DNA of 64,000 bases, taken from assembly GCA_002015125.1 (NCBI GenBank), contig MUYB01000012.1:1-64000 (forward strand). The letters are read 5' to 3'. Both the position numbers and the translations under genes were made by a program. The notes under the pieces were generated by a model. That model saw only the letters and a list, made by a program, of their open reading frames with translations, had not been told where the DNA came from and did not search any database. Shown here in pieces: positions 39,440 to 49,728 of the stretch. The stretch is from [Haemophilus] felis. Lineage in GTDB: Bacteria > Pseudomonadota > Gammaproteobacteria > Enterobacterales > Pasteurellaceae. Each line of letters begins with the position of its first letter. Within the stretch, counting starts at the first letter, position 1.

Positions 39440-42049
39440 GTGTCAACAAAAAATATTGATTATGATGACCTGCAAGATATTGTCGCCTCTAGTGATACAG
39501 GTGGACGAGATCCTGACGGTTTCCCGAAAAAATTAATTGCAGGTTTAGCTATTGCGTGGTCTTTATTTCAACTTTATTACGCATCGCCAATGCCTTTTTG
39601 GTTGCAAGAATTTTTGCGTAATATTGGTGTAAATATCAACGTGGTCTTTGATGATACTAAGGCTCGTTCTATCCATTTAGCTTTTGCGTTATTTTTAGCT
39701 TATTTGTCTTATCCTGCTTTTAAATTTTCACCTAAACACCGTATTCCTTTAATTGATTGGATTTTTGCCAGCGTCGGTGCATTTCTAGGTGCTTATTATT
39801 TATTCTTTTATGATGGCTTGGTAACGCGTTTTGGTGCGCCAAATTTACAAGATATTATCGCTGGTTGTATTGGTATCGTACTCTTGCTAGAAGCTACTCG
39901 CCGTAGTTTAGGTTTACCGCTTGTGGTCATTGCAGTGGTATTTTTGCTCTATAACTATTTTGGTCAGTTCTTACCTAGCGATTGGATTATCAGCCATCGC
40001 ACAGGCACCCTTTCTCATATTATTAACCAACAATGGATCACCACTGAAGGTGTTTTTGGTGTTGCTTTAGGTGTATCCACTAAATATGTATTCTTATTTG
40101 TGTTATTCGGTGCACTTTTGGATAAAGCAGGCGCAGGAAATTATTTTATTAAAGGTGCTTTCGCTTATTTAGGTCATTTGAAAGGTGGCCCAGCTAAAGC
40201 TGCAGTGGTTGCTTCAGGTTTAACAGGATTAATTTCAGGTTCTTCCATTGCTAACGTGGTTACTACAGGTACATTCACCATTCCAATGATGAAACGTGTG
40301 GGTTTTTCTGCGGAAAAAGCAGGGGCGGTAGAGGTTGCATCATCAGTGAACGGGCAAATTATGCCACCTGTTATGGGGGCCGCTGCTTTCTTGATGATTG
40401 AATATGTGAATATGCCTTATAGCCAATTGATCACTCATGCTTTCTTACCGGCGGTAATCTCATATATTGCCTTGGTTTATATTGTGCATTTAGAAGCCTG
40501 TAAAATGAATTTAAAAGGTTTGCCAAGAGCAGAGGCGCCAAAACCTTTTGTGCAATCTTTATTGCGTGCCCTATCCACATTTATTGTGTTATGTGTGCTG
40601 TATTTTGCCATTGAATTTGGCTTAGGCTGGTTAAAAGTAGTAACGCCGGATTATGCCTTTATGATTGTTATCGCCGTTTTATTAGTTGCCTACTTCTTCT
40701 TATTGAAACGCGTAGCTGCTTATCCTGATTTGGAAATTGATGATCCCCATTCACCAGTAGCAACCTTGCCTAAAGTTGAACCTACGATTAATGCAGGATT
40801 ACATTTCTTACTGCCTGTTGTAATTCTTATTTGGTGCTTAATGGTAGAACGCTTATCGCCGGGCTTATCTGCTTTCTGGGGTTCTTTGTTCCTTATCTTA
40901 ATTTTATTAACCCAACGTCCACTACTTGCATTATTCCGTAAACAATCTCATATAAAACAAGCTGCGTTACTAGGCTGGCGAGATCTCGTAACTGGCTTAG
41001 AAGCTGGCTCTCGCAATATGATCGGTATTGGTATTGCTACCGCCACAGCGGGTATCATTGTGGGGGTTGTTTCTCTAACAGGTTTCGGGGTGCAGCTGTC
41101 TTCCATTATTGAAACCCTTTCCATGGGCAATATTTTCCTGATGCTGTTGCTTGTAGCTGGTTTTAGTTTAATTTTAGGAATGGGGCTACCAACAACTGCA
41201 AACTATGTTGTTGTGTCTTCATTAATGGCGGTAGTGATCATCGAAGTCGGTCGTCAAAATGGCTTTATCGTGCCATTGATTGCAGTACATTTATTTGTCT
41301 TTTACTTCGGGATTATGGCTGACGTTACTCCACCTGTCGGGTTAGCGTCGTTCGCAGCCTCTGCAGTATCTGGCGGTAATCCAATTAAAACTGGTTTAAC
41401 TGCATTCTCCTACAGTTTGCGCACCGCCATTTTGCCATTCCTGTTTATTTTCAACACAGATTTATTGTTGCTTGATGTAAGTTTTACAAAAGGAATCTTG
41501 GTATTTATTACCGCCACCATTGGTATTTTGGCATTCACCGCAGCCGCTGTGGGCTATTTTTTCCGCAAAAATAAAAAATGGGAAACGGTGGCGCTATTCG
41601 TGCTCGCCTTTGCCCTATTCCGTCCGGGATTTTTTATGGAGCATATTTCGCCGACACAAAGTCATTTTGCGCCTTCCGTACTTGCTCAACAAGTTAGCAG
41701 CGCAAAAGTGGGAGATAATTTAACCTTAAAAGTTGCAGGTTTAAATCCTTATGGTAAGCACATTGAGTTCTATGCTCAGATTCCAGTTGCTGAGGGAGAA
41801 AGTGGAGAACAGCGTTTACAAAATATGGGCTTAACCTTGTTTGAGCAAACTACAGCAGAAGGGCAAACTTGGATTATTGATGCTGTAGAAATTGATTCTG
41901 CGGCAGCCAAAGCAGGTTTAAACTGGGATCAAGAGATTCTAGAAGGCGCTTTACCAATTAATGATGCTTTAGCCAAAGAATGGTTTTTTGTGCCAACTTT
42001 GCTTTTATTATTCGCTTTAGCATTCAATCAACGTCGTCGTCCTGAATAA
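39440..42049 (+). CDS. Fused TRAP transporter permease (DctQ-DctM fusion)
   Basis: The 869-residue integral membrane protein unites the small and large TRAP permease parts, as usual for TAXI systems. Many hydrophobic segments are visible; the large domain shows the GxxGMGLPTTANYVV motif and the DVTPPVGLASFAASAVSGGNPIKTGL loop typical of DctM. The last 130 residues include a non-membrane stretch (SAKVGDNLTLKVAGLNPYGK) and a final anchor. The start is GTG at 39440 with GAGGAG upstream. It lies 12 bp before a universal stress protein gene. Confidence 0.93.
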   Translation: MSTKNIDYDDLQDIVASSDTGGRDPDGFPKKLIAGLAIAWSLFQLYYASPMPFWLQEFLRNIGVNINVVFDDTKARSIHLAFALFLAYLSYPAFKFSPKHRIPLIDWIFASVGAFLGAYYLFFYDGLVTRFGAPNLQDIIAGCIGIVLLLEATRRSLGLPLVVIAVVFLLYNYFGQFLPSDWIISHRTGTLSHIINQQWITTEGVFGVALGVSTKYVFLFVLFGALLDKAGAGNYFIKGAFAYLGHLKGGPAKAAVVASGLTGLISGSSIANVVTTGTFTIPMMKRVGFSAEKAGAVEVASSVNGQIMPPVMGAAAFLMIEYVNMPYSQLITHAFLPAVISYIALVYIVHLEACKMNLKGLPRAEAPKPFVQSLLRALSTFIVLCVLYFAIEFGLGWLKVVTPDYAFMIVIAVLLVAYFFLLKRVAAYPDLEIDDPHSPVATLPKVEPTINAGLHFLLPVVILIWCLMVERLSPGLSAFWGSLFLILILLTQRPLLALFRKQSHIKQAALLGWRDLVTGLEAGSRNMIGIGIATATAGIIVGVVSLTGFGVQLSSIIETLSMGNIFLMLLLVAGFSLILGMGLPTTANYVVVSSLMAVVIIEVGRQNGFIVPLIAVHLFVFYFGIMADVTPPVGLASFAASAVSGGNPIKTGLTAFSYSLRTAILPFLFIFNTDLLLLDVSFTKGILVFITATIGILAFTAAAVGYFFRKNKKWETVALFVLAFALFRPGFFMEHISPTQSHFAPSVLAQQVSSAKVGDNLTLKVAGLNPYGKHIEFYAQIPVAEGESGEQRLQNMGLTLFEQTTAEGQTWIIDAVEIDSAAAKAGLNWDQEILEGALPINDALAKEWFFVPTLLLLFALAFNQRRRPE

Positions 42050-42061
42050 AGGAGAACTACT

Positions 42062-42484
42062 ATGTTTAAGAAAATTTTAATTACGGCGGATCTCAGCCAT
42101 TTAGAGGATGCAAAAAAAGCGGTGCAAACCGCTTTAGAACTCACTCAACACAATCCTGATACTATTTATCGTGTAATGAGCGTGGTACCGCCTTTGGGGA
42201 GTAGTTTTGTATCTTCTTTCTTGCCAAAAAACTTTGATAAAGATGTAATGGCTGAGGCGAACCAAGCGCTACATCAATTTACCAAAGAAAACTTCCCTGA
42301 AGGCGTTAAAGTGCAACATATTGTGGCACACGGCCCTGTTTATGAGGAAATCAATCGCATTGCTCAAGAAAAAAATGTGGATTTGATTATTATGATGGCA
42401 GCAAGGGAACATCGCGATGGACTGAGTTCCAACACTGTCAAAGTGGCTCGTTACAGCGAAAAGCCGATTTTGATTTTGCGTTAA
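42062..42484 (+). CDS. Universal stress protein (UspA family) of the TRAP operon
   Basis: The 140-residue protein has the Usp fold: MFKKILITADLSHLEDAKKAVQTALEL at the start and a C-terminal NTVKVARYSEKPILILR strand. The usual ATP motif G-x2-G-x9-G(S/T) is degenerate. It follows the permease by 12 bp. Usp proteins are frequently encoded with TRAP transporters and in one studied case bind the transporter and ATP. A regulatory role is inference. Confidence 0.88.
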   Translation: MFKKILITADLSHLEDAKKAVQTALELTQHNPDTIYRVMSVVPPLGSSFVSSFLPKNFDKDVMAEANQALHQFTKENFPEGVKVQHIVAHGPVYEEINRIAQEKNVDLIIMMAAREHRDGLSSNTVKVARYSEKPILILR

Positions 42485-42496
42485 GTTATCCATAAC

Positions 42497-42522
42497 AAAG
42501 GCACCATTGGGTGCCTTTGTTT
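42497..42522. terminator. Terminator between the TRAP operon and nrdA
   Basis: AAAGGCACC pairs with GGTGCCTTT, followed by GTTTT. It sits between two convergent genes and can serve both, best on the plus strand. Confidence 0.7.
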
Positions 42523-42538
42523 TATCTAGATTTGCTCA

Positions 42539-44809
42539 TTAAATCTTACAAGCGCCGCCTGCACAAGCATCATCAATATCTTCTTGACCGTCGTCGGCGC
42601 CATCACGGGTGTTTTGATAATAGAGGGTTTTTAAGCCATATTTATACGCCGTTAACAAATCACCGAGTAAGCGTTTCATTGGTACTTTACCGTCTTCAAA
42701 ACGTTGTGGATCGTAATTGGTGTTAGCGGAAATCGCCTGATCCACGAATTTTTGCATAATGCCCACTAAGTGCAAATAGCCGTCGTTACTTGGCAGTTCC
42801 CAAAGCAATTCATAGTTTTCGCTTAGATTTTCATATTCTGGTACTACTTGTTTTAAGATACCGTCTTTAGATGCCTTCACGCTAACATGTCCTCGTGGCG
42901 GTTCAATACCGTTGGTGGCGTTAGAAATTTGTGAAGAAGTTTCTGATGGCATTAAGGCGGTTAATGTGGAATTGCGTAAGCCAAATTCTTGAATATCTTT
43001 GCGCAAAGTTTCCCAATCATAATGTAGTGGCTCTTGTGTGAGACTATCAATGTCCTTCTTGTAAGTATCAATTGGTAAAATCCCTTGCGAATAAGTGGTT
43101 TCATTGAAATATGCACAAGGGCCTAATTCTTTAGCTAAATTCATTGAGGCTTTCAATAAGTAATATTGAATGGCTTCAAAAGTGCGGTGCGTTAAGTCGT
43201 TGGCACTGCCGTCGGAATAACGCACACCATTTTTCGCTAAATAATAAGCGTAGTTAATGACGCCGATGCCGAGGGAGCGACGTGCAAGAGAGCTTTTTTT
43301 AGCGGCGATAACGGGATAGTCTTGATAATCAAGTAACGCATCAAGGGCACGCACCGCTAAATCCGCCAATTCTTCTAACTCATCTAAATTGTCAATTTTG
43401 CCAAGATTAAAGGCAGACAGCGTACAAAGGGCAATTTCGCCATTTTCGTCGTGGAAATGTTGCAACGGTTTGGTTGGCAACGCAATTTCTAAGCACAAAT
43501 TAGATTGACGCACAGGGGCAACTTTCGGATCAAATGGTGAATGTGTGTTGCAGTGATCCACGTTTTGAATGTAAATACGCCCTGTAGAAGCACGTTCTTG
43601 CATTAACAATGAGAACAATTCCACTGCTTTAACCGTGCGTTTGCGAATATCAGGATCTTGCTCGTATTTCACATAAAGTTCTTCAAATTTTGCCTGATCC
43701 GCAAAGAAAGCTTCGTAAAGTCCAGGCACATCAGAAGGGCTGAACAAGGTAATTTCGCCGCCTTTGATTAAGCGTTGATACATTAATTTGTTCAATTGCA
43801 CGCCGTAGTCCATATGACGCACACGGTTATCTTCTACACCACGGTTATTTTTAAGTACAAGTAAACTTTCTACTTCTAAGTGCCAAAGTGGATAATACAC
43901 CGTTGCCGCACCACCACGCACACCGCCTTGCGAGCAAGATTTCACCGCAGTTTGGAAGTATTTATAGAATGGAATACAACCAGTATGGAAAGCTTCACCT
44001 CCACGAATTGGGCTGCCAAGAGCACGGATAGCGCCGGCGTTAACACCAATACCTGCACGTTGCGACACATATTTCACAATGGCAGAGGCGGTAGCATTAA
44101 TGGAATCTAAGCTGTCGCCACATTCAATTAACACGCAAGAACTGAACTGACGAGTGGGGGTACGCACGCCTGACATAATCGGCGTTGGCAAGGAAATTTT
44201 AAAAGTTGAAGTGGCATCATAAAAACGGCGCACATAATCTAAACGAGTTTCCGCTGGATATTTAGAAAACAAACTCGCTGCCACTAATAAATAAAGGAAC
44301 TGGGCAGATTCGTAAATTTCACCCGTGACCCGATTTTGTACTAAATATTTCCCTTCTAGCTGTTTCACTGCCGCATAAGAAAAGGTCATATCACGCCAAT
44401 GATCGAGATAACCATCCATTTCATCCCATTCTTCGCGGCTGTAATCATCCAAAAGAGTGGGATCATATTTGCCCATACGCACTAATTTTTTAACGTGATC
44501 ATATAAACGAGGCGGATCAAAATGCCCGTAGGCTTTTTTACGCAAATGGAATACCGCTAAACGTGCGGCTAAGTATTGATAATCTGGACTGTCTTTGCTG
44601 ATTAAATCCGCCGCAGATTTAATAATGGTTTCGTGAATATCAGAAGTTCGCATTCCTTCATAGAATTGAATATGTGAACGTAATTCCACTTGAGAAACAG
44701 AAACATTTTCTAGACCTTCTGCCGCCCAAGTAATAACGCGGTGAATTTTATCAAGATTAAGTGGCTCTTGTTTTCCGTCACGCTTGGTGACCATCAATGC
44801 TTTATTCAT
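42539..44809 (-). CDS. nrdA: Ribonucleoside-diphosphate reductase alpha subunit (class Ia)
   Basis: NrdA reduces ribonucleotides to deoxyribonucleotides. The 756-residue protein starts with the ATP-cone (MVTKRDGKQEPLNLDKIHRVI) and has the FSSCVLIECGDSLDSI active-site Cys, NLCLEIALPT with the radical-site Cys, ALMPSETSSQISNATNGIEPPRG and the C-terminal thiol tail DACAGGACKI. NrdR-type boxes stand upstream. The partner nrdB is not in the window; the gene after nrdA is the convergent Usp gene, although nrdB normally follows directly. Confidence 0.96.
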   Translation of the reverse strand: MNKALMVTKRDGKQEPLNLDKIHRVITWAAEGLENVSVSQVELRSHIQFYEGMRTSDIHETIIKSAADLISKDSPDYQYLAARLAVFHLRKKAYGHFDPPRLYDHVKKLVRMGKYDPTLLDDYSREEWDEMDGYLDHWRDMTFSYAAVKQLEGKYLVQNRVTGEIYESAQFLYLLVAASLFSKYPAETRLDYVRRFYDATSTFKISLPTPIMSGVRTPTRQFSSCVLIECGDSLDSINATASAIVKYVSQRAGIGVNAGAIRALGSPIRGGEAFHTGCIPFYKYFQTAVKSCSQGGVRGGAATVYYPLWHLEVESLLVLKNNRGVEDNRVRHMDYGVQLNKLMYQRLIKGGEITLFSPSDVPGLYEAFFADQAKFEELYVKYEQDPDIRKRTVKAVELFSLLMQERASTGRIYIQNVDHCNTHSPFDPKVAPVRQSNLCLEIALPTKPLQHFHDENGEIALCTLSAFNLGKIDNLDELEELADLAVRALDALLDYQDYPVIAAKKSSLARRSLGIGVINYAYYLAKNGVRYSDGSANDLTHRTFEAIQYYLLKASMNLAKELGPCAYFNETTYSQGILPIDTYKKDIDSLTQEPLHYDWETLRKDIQEFGLRNSTLTALMPSETSSQISNATNGIEPPRGHVSVKASKDGILKQVVPEYENLSENYELLWELPSNDGYLHLVGIMQKFVDQAISANTNYDPQRFEDGKVPMKRLLGDLLTAYKYGLKTLYYQNTRDGADDGQEDIDDACAGGACKI

Positions 44810-44838
44810 ATTGCAGACTCATTTTAGGTGAAATAGGA

Positions 44839-44854
44839 ACACTATATATAGTGA
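44839..44854. promoter_or_regulatory. NrdR box 1 upstream of nrdA
   Basis: ACACTATATATAGTGA is a near-perfect match to the NrdR consensus as I know it (acaCTATATATAGtgt). It lies about 30 bp upstream of the nrdA start. NrdR represses nrd operons when dATP is high. Confidence 0.75.
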
Positions 44855-44872
44855 TGGTAAGAAAATACGAGC

Positions 44873-44886
44873 ACAAGATAGTGTGT
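44873..44886. promoter_or_regulatory. NrdR box 2 (imperfect) upstream of nrdA
   Basis: ACAAGATAGTGTGT keeps the right half-site. It stands 30 bp from box 1, about three helical turns, which is the usual pairing of NrdR boxes. Confidence 0.5.
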
Positions 44887-45107
44887 GATTTTAAAAAGTT
44901 CAAGTAAAAAATTTTTTATCTAGATGATTGACAGAAGGTAAGTTATTTATAAATAAGTAAATTTTCTTTTTGGCTTAAGTGAGAATTATTAAAATTTAAT
45001 CACTAAACAAAATTTTATCTAAGCTAGCTATTTTGTAATCCGTCCGTTTATCTTCGTCTATGCTAAAATACCCACTTTCTCTTTAAGTTTTATGGGATTG
45101 AGTAAAA

Positions 45108-46406
45108 ATGATGAATGAACAGCAACTTCTCGCTTTTGATCGACAGCACATTTGGCATCCTTATGCGGCGTTAAACGCTGATTTCCCTTTATTTGCCGTT
45201 GAACGTGCTGAAGGTGTCTATATTCAATTAAAAAATGGTCAACAATTAATTGATGGAATGTCATCTTGGTGGTCTGCAATTCATGGTTACAATCATCCTC
45301 GTTTAAATCAAGCGGCGAGCAAACAATTAACCCAAATGAGTCATATTATGTTTGGTGGTTTAACTCATCAACCGGCGGTAGAGTTGGCTCAACAATTAGT
45401 GAATATTTTGCCTGAGAACTTAGATAAAATTTTCTTTGCGGATAGTGGATCTGTAGCAGTAGAAGTTGCAATGAAAATGGCAGTGCAATATCAACAGGCA
45501 AAAGGAGAAATAACTCGTCATAAATTTGCCACCATTCGTTCAGGTTATCATGGCGATACTTGGCACGCTATGTCCGTTTGTGATCCTGTTACTGGGATGC
45601 ACAGCTTATTTGCCAAAGGTTTACCAGTACAATATTTTCTTCCCCAACCATGCGTTAAATTTGGGCAAGCATGGCAACCAGAGACGATACAACCTTTGCA
45701 AGATCTGCTGGAACAACACGGTGATGAAATTGCGGGATTAATTTTAGAGCCTATCGTGCAAGGGGCGGGTGGAATGTATTTTTATTCCCCTGAATATTTG
45801 GTTCAAGCGAAAGCCTTATGTGAAAAATACGGAGTATTGTTAATTTTTGATGAAATTGCCACAGGATTTGGACGAACTGGTAAATTATTTGCTTATCAAC
45901 ATGCCAATGTTGTACCTGATATTATGTGCATTGGTAAGGCGTTAACTGGAGGTTACCTAACCTTATCTGCGACTATTACTAATCAACAAGTGGCTGAGGT
46001 GATTTGTTCGGGAGAGGCAAAATGTTTTATGCACGGCCCAACATTTATGGCGAATCCATTAGCTTGTGCGGTGGCCACAGAAAGTATCAAACTCTTATTA
46101 GAAAGCCCTTGGCAACAAAATATTCAACGTATTGAACAGCAATTTCGTGAAGAATTAATCGAAGCGGAATCCTTAGATTGTGTGGCTGAAGTACGGGTAT
46201 TGGGCGCTATAGGTGTGATTGAAATGAAAGCGCCAGTGAATATGTCAAGTTTACAACCTCGTTTTGTGAAAAATGGTATTTGGGTACGACCTTTTGGCAA
46301 GCTGGTTTATCTGATGCCTCCTTATATCATTAGAGCCGATGAACTTTCTCAATTAATTCAGGGGACAATTCTTACCCTTCAAGAAGAATATGGTTGTAAG
46401 GAATAA
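45108..46406 (+). CDS. bioA: Adenosylmethionine-8-amino-7-oxononanoate aminotransferase
   Basis: BioA converts KAPA to DAPA with SAM as amino donor. The 432-residue class III aminotransferase has [13 protein letters not shown] at the start, [19 protein letters not shown], the motif [16 protein letters not shown] with the PLP Asp, and the PLP lysine in [11 protein letters not shown]. It is first gene of bioAFGCD. The start is ATG at 45108 or 45111. No convincing BirA operator is upstream. Confidence 0.96.
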   Translation: MMNEQQLLAFDRQHIWHPYAALNADFPLFAVERAEGVYIQLKNGQQLIDGMSSWWSAIHGYNHPRLNQAASKQLTQMSHIMFGGLTHQPAVELAQQLVNILPENLDKIFFADSGSVAVEVAMKMAVQYQQAKGEITRHKFATIRSGYHGDTWHAMSVCDPVTGMHSLFAKGLPVQYFLPQPCVKFGQAWQPETIQPLQDLLEQHGDEIAGLILEPIVQGAGGMYFYSPEYLVQAKALCEKYGVLLIFDEIATGFGRTGKLFAYQHANVVPDIMCIGKALTGGYLTLSATITNQQVAEVICSGEAKCFMHGPTFMANPLACAVATESIKLLLESPWQQNIQRIEQQFREELIEAESLDCVAEVRVLGAIGVIEMKAPVNMSSLQPRFVKNGIWVRPFGKLVYLMPPYIIRADELSQLIQGTILTLQEEYGCKE

Positions 46407-46410
46407 GTCA

Positions 46411-47571
46411 ATGCTAGGTCATTATCAACAAAAACTTGATAGCTTAAAAGCACAGAATCAGTTTCGCCAATTGCCAAAATTAATTCATCAAGGGCGTTTT
46501 ATTCAGCGAGAAGACAAAATAATGCTGAATATGTCTTCCAATGATTATTTAGGTTTAGCCAATAATCAGGAATTACGAGTTGCCTTTCTACAGCAATATC
46601 AAGATCAATTGCCTGAATTTACCTCATCTTCTTCTCGCTTATTGACAGGTTCTTTTCCTATTTATGAACAATTAGAAGCGGATATGGCTAGCGCCTTTGG
46701 GCGAGAAAGCGCTTTGCTTTTTAATAGTGGTTATCACGCCAATATTGGGATTTTGTCTGCTTTAGCCAATAAGCAGACTCTTATTATTGCAGACAAGCTT
46801 GTGCATGCTAGTATGATTGACGGAATTCGCTTGGCACAATGTGAATTTATGCGTTTTCGTCATAATGACTATGCGTATCTTGAATATCTTTTGCAAAAAA
46901 ATGCACAAGCCTTTGAGCGTATTATCGTCGTTACAGAATCTGTGTTTAGTATGGACGGGGATTGTGCGGATTTAGCGCGCTTGGTTGCCTTAAAAAAACA
47001 ATTTCCAAATGTGATGTTATATGTTGATGAAGCACATGCCATAGGGGTTTTAGGGGAGAATGGATTGGGGCTAGCGGAGCAACAACATTGTATTGGACAA
47101 ATTGACATTCTAGTGGGTACTTTTGGTAAGGCCTTGGCCTCAATGGGCGCTTATGTGATTTGTGATCAAACAATCAAAGATTATTTAGTCAATAAAATGC
47201 GACCGCTCATTTTTTCTACCGCGTTACCGCCTTTTAATATAGCTTGGACAGATTTTTTGTTCCGAAAACTGCCTTTATTGAAAGTCGAGCGTACACATTT
47301 AACGGCACTGAGCCAATATTTTCGACAAGGTATTGTGGATATTTTTAATCTGCCTATGCCAAGTCAAAGTTGTATTGTTCCTTACATCCTCGGCGATAAT
47401 GAGTTAACGGTTAGAACGGCGCTAGCATTACAACAACAAGGTTATTATTGTTTACCTATTCGTCCGCCAACAGTACCAAAAGGCACATCACGAATTCGTT
47501 TTTCACTTACCGCCGATATGCAATTTGACGAAGTGGATCAATTATTAAATTGTTTGCGAGAACTTGCCTAA
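46411..47571 (+). CDS. bioF: 8-amino-7-oxononanoate synthase (KAPA synthase)
   Basis: BioF joins pimeloyl-ACP and alanine. The 386-residue PLP enzyme shows [42 protein letters not shown] and the PLP lysine in [16 protein letters not shown] chose the ATG at 46411 (MLGHYQQ), 4 bp after the bioA stop, with AAGGA upstream; an earlier ATG overlaps bioA. Its stop shares one base with the bioG start. Confidence 0.95.
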   Translation: MLGHYQQKLDSLKAQNQFRQLPKLIHQGRFIQREDKIMLNMSSNDYLGLANNQELRVAFLQQYQDQLPEFTSSSSRLLTGSFPIYEQLEADMASAFGRESALLFNSGYHANIGILSALANKQTLIIADKLVHASMIDGIRLAQCEFMRFRHNDYAYLEYLLQKNAQAFERIIVVTESVFSMDGDCADLARLVALKKQFPNVMLYVDEAHAIGVLGENGLGLAEQQHCIGQIDILVGTFGKALASMGAYVICDQTIKDYLVNKMRPLIFSTALPPFNIAWTDFLFRKLPLLKVERTHLTALSQYFRQGIVDIFNLPMPSQSCIVPYILGDNELTVRTALALQQQGYYCLPIRPPTVPKGTSRIRFSLTADMQFDEVDQLLNCLRELA

Positions 47572-48221
47572 TGAAAACACAATATATTCAAAATCAAGGA
47601 GAGCATTTAATTGTTTATTTTGCAGGCTGGGGAACACCACCTAGCGTGGTTGAACACCTTATATTGCCAGCAAATTATGATTTACTCATTTGTTATGATT
47701 ATCAAGATTTAACCTGTGATTTTGATTTTTCCGCTTACCAACAAATTCGCCTTGTTGCTTGGTCTATGGGCGTGTGGGTTGCAGAGCGAGTAATGCAAGG
47801 TAAGAAACTTTTATCTGCAACAGCGATTAATGGCACGGGATTACCTTGTCATGATCAGTTTGGCATTCCTGAAGCTATTTTTGCAGGCACCTTAGCTGGG
47901 CTGAATGAGGAAAATCGACATAAATTTGAACGTCGTATTTGTGGTGTAAAAAGCTTATTAAATCAATATCAACAACTTTCACAACGTCCAACGTTAGCAC
48001 AAATTCATCAGGAACTAGCGGCGCTATACCAGTTATTACAACAAGACCAACGAACAGATTTGATCCATTGGGATAAGGCTATTGTGGCGAGTAGAGATAA
48101 GATTTTTCCTATTCAAAATCAACGACTTTATTGGCACAAGCGTTGTAACATAGAAGAGATGGACGGAGAACATTTATTATTTCCTCAGTTGAATAATTGG
48201 CAGCAATGTTGGAATGACTAA
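47571..48221 (+). CDS. bioG: Pimeloyl-ACP methyl ester esterase BioG
   Basis: BioG (DUF452) demethylates pimeloyl-ACP methyl ester, the same step that BioH performs in E. coli. The 216-residue protein has IVYFAGWGTPPSVVEHL, the nucleophile elbow WSMGVWVA with the catalytic Ser, and late Asp and His (ASRDKIFP, DGEHLLFP). It overlaps bioF and bioC by one base each (TAATG), so the three are translationally coupled. bioG beside bioC is the Haemophilus-type arrangement. Confidence 0.93.
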   Translation: MKTQYIQNQGEHLIVYFAGWGTPPSVVEHLILPANYDLLICYDYQDLTCDFDFSAYQQIRLVAWSMGVWVAERVMQGKKLLSATAINGTGLPCHDQFGIPEAIFAGTLAGLNEENRHKFERRICGVKSLLNQYQQLSQRPTLAQIHQELAALYQLLQQDQRTDLIHWDKAIVASRDKIFPIQNQRLYWHKRCNIEEMDGEHLLFPQLNNWQQCWND

Positions 48222-48970
48222 TGATAGATAAACTAAGAGTGAAGCAACGGTTTGCAGCAGCTGTATCTAATTATGATCAACAAGCGCTAGCGCAACAAAT
48301 GATTCACCAAGATTTAATTACCTTATTGGCTAAAATGGGTCGCAAGCATTTTCAACTTGTGTTGGAAATTGGTTGTGGCACTGGTGGATTAACTCAACAT
48401 TTAATGCAGCATTTGCAAGTGGAACAATGGGAACTGAATGATCTTTGCGATATACAGGAATATTTAGGCGAGCATTTACCACAAGCTTTTAATTTTTATT
48501 GTGCTGATGCAGAAACCTTCCCTTTTATGCAAAAATACGATCTCATTGTTAGCGCTTCTGTGGTGCAATGGTTTGAGGACAAACAACAGTTTATTGTGAA
48601 TTGTAAAAAACATTTGAAAGAGCAAGGCTTTTTATTATTGAGCACTTTCACTCAAGAAAATTTAAAACAGATCAAACAATTGACAGGCATAGGTTTAACT
48701 TATCCAAGTATTGAGGAATGGCAAACTTGGTTACAGCCTGAATTTGATATATTGGCCTTAACACAAAAAGAAATCGTGCTTTGTTTTGAACATCCCTTAG
48801 CGGTGCTAAAGCATTTAAAACAAACAGGTGTAACCGCGACACAACAGCGAGGGTGGACAAAAGGGCGGTTAGCACAATTCTGTCGGGAATATCAACAAAA
48901 ATACGAAAATGCTCAACAACAAGTGGAATTGACTTATTCCCCTTTATATATGTTAGCGCGTTTAAAATAA
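48221..48970 (+). CDS. bioC: Malonyl-ACP O-methyltransferase BioC
   Basis: BioC methylates malonyl-ACP so that it can prime pimelate synthesis on the fatty-acid enzymes. The 249-residue protein has VKQRFAAAVSNYDQQALAQQ, the SAM loop VLEIGCGTGGLTQHL and LIVSASVVQWFED. It overlaps bioG by one base and precedes bioD by 21 bp. Confidence 0.95.
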   Translation: MIDKLRVKQRFAAAVSNYDQQALAQQMIHQDLITLLAKMGRKHFQLVLEIGCGTGGLTQHLMQHLQVEQWELNDLCDIQEYLGEHLPQAFNFYCADAETFPFMQKYDLIVSASVVQWFEDKQQFIVNCKKHLKEQGFLLLSTFTQENLKQIKQLTGIGLTYPSIEEWQTWLQPEFDILALTQKEIVLCFEHPLAVLKHLKQTGVTATQQRGWTKGRLAQFCREYQQKYENAQQQVELTYSPLYMLARLK

Positions 48971-48991
48971 GCACTTTCAAAGGAATAAAAT

Positions 48992-49636
48992 ATGGGAAAA
49001 GTATTATTTGTTACGGGAATTGATACGGATGTGGGTAAAACCATTGCAACAGGTTGGTATGCTCAAAAACTGATGCAACAGGGATTTTCGGTGATCACAC
49101 AAAAAATGATCCAAACAGGTTGTCAAGGCATTGCGGAGGATTTAATTGTTCATCGTAAAATGCAAGGGATTTCACTCACAGAAGAAGACAAAAAAGGAAT
49201 CACTTGCCCTTATGTATTTAATTATCCTTGCTCCCCTCATTTAGCCGCAAAATTAGAAAAACGAGAGATTGATCTCAAGCTAATTGAAGCTTCCACTGCG
49301 GCTTTAGTTAAGAAATATGATTATGTATTACTTGAGGGAGCGGGTGGACTTTGTGTGCCTTATAACAACGAAGAAACCACTTTAGATTATGTGGCAGAAC
49401 AGCAATATCCTGTTATTTTAGTTACTTCAGGTAAGCTTGGTAGCATTAATCATACCTTGTTGAGTTTGCAAGCTTGCCAGACCAAAGGCATACCGCTACA
49501 TTCCTTGATCTATAATTTATATCCTCGTGGGGATGAGATTATCAGTGCAGAAACACAGGATTTTTTACGGCGCTATGTGGCAAAACACTTTCCTAATAGC
49601 CAATTTGAAGTGATAGAAGAAATACAATTGGATTAA
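48992..49636 (+). CDS. bioD: Dethiobiotin synthetase
   Basis: BioD closes the ureido ring with CO2 and ATP. The 214-residue protein has the P-loop VTGIDTDVGKTIATG, QKMIQTGCQG and LLEGAGGLCVPY. It ends the bio operon, followed by a terminator. bioB, the last step, is not in the window. Confidence 0.95.
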   Translation: MGKVLFVTGIDTDVGKTIATGWYAQKLMQQGFSVITQKMIQTGCQGIAEDLIVHRKMQGISLTEEDKKGITCPYVFNYPCSPHLAAKLEKREIDLKLIEASTAALVKKYDYVLLEGAGGLCVPYNNEETTLDYVAEQQYPVILVTSGKLGSINHTLLSLQACQTKGIPLHSLIYNLYPRGDEIISAETQDFLRRYVAKHFPNSQFEVIEEIQLD

Positions 49637-49676
49637 TTTATTGACAATTAGCTACTTAGCTTACTAAAAATATAAA

Positions 49677-49710
49677 AAAGGATTGCATTTGTTTGATGCA
49701 ATCCTTTCTT
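49677..49710. terminator. Bidirectional terminator between bioD and the ferritin genes
   Basis: AAAGGATTGCAT pairs with ATGCAATCCTTT around a 7-nt loop, with A-rich and T-rich flanks. It serves the convergent bioD and ferritin transcripts. Confidence 0.8.
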
Positions 49711-49728
49711 AGTAAAGAGATTTAAAAT

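Noticed and set aside
45008..45050. Possible BirA operator before bioA
   Set aside because: Only a TTGTAAtCC half-site is visible with no matching inverted half at the right distance.
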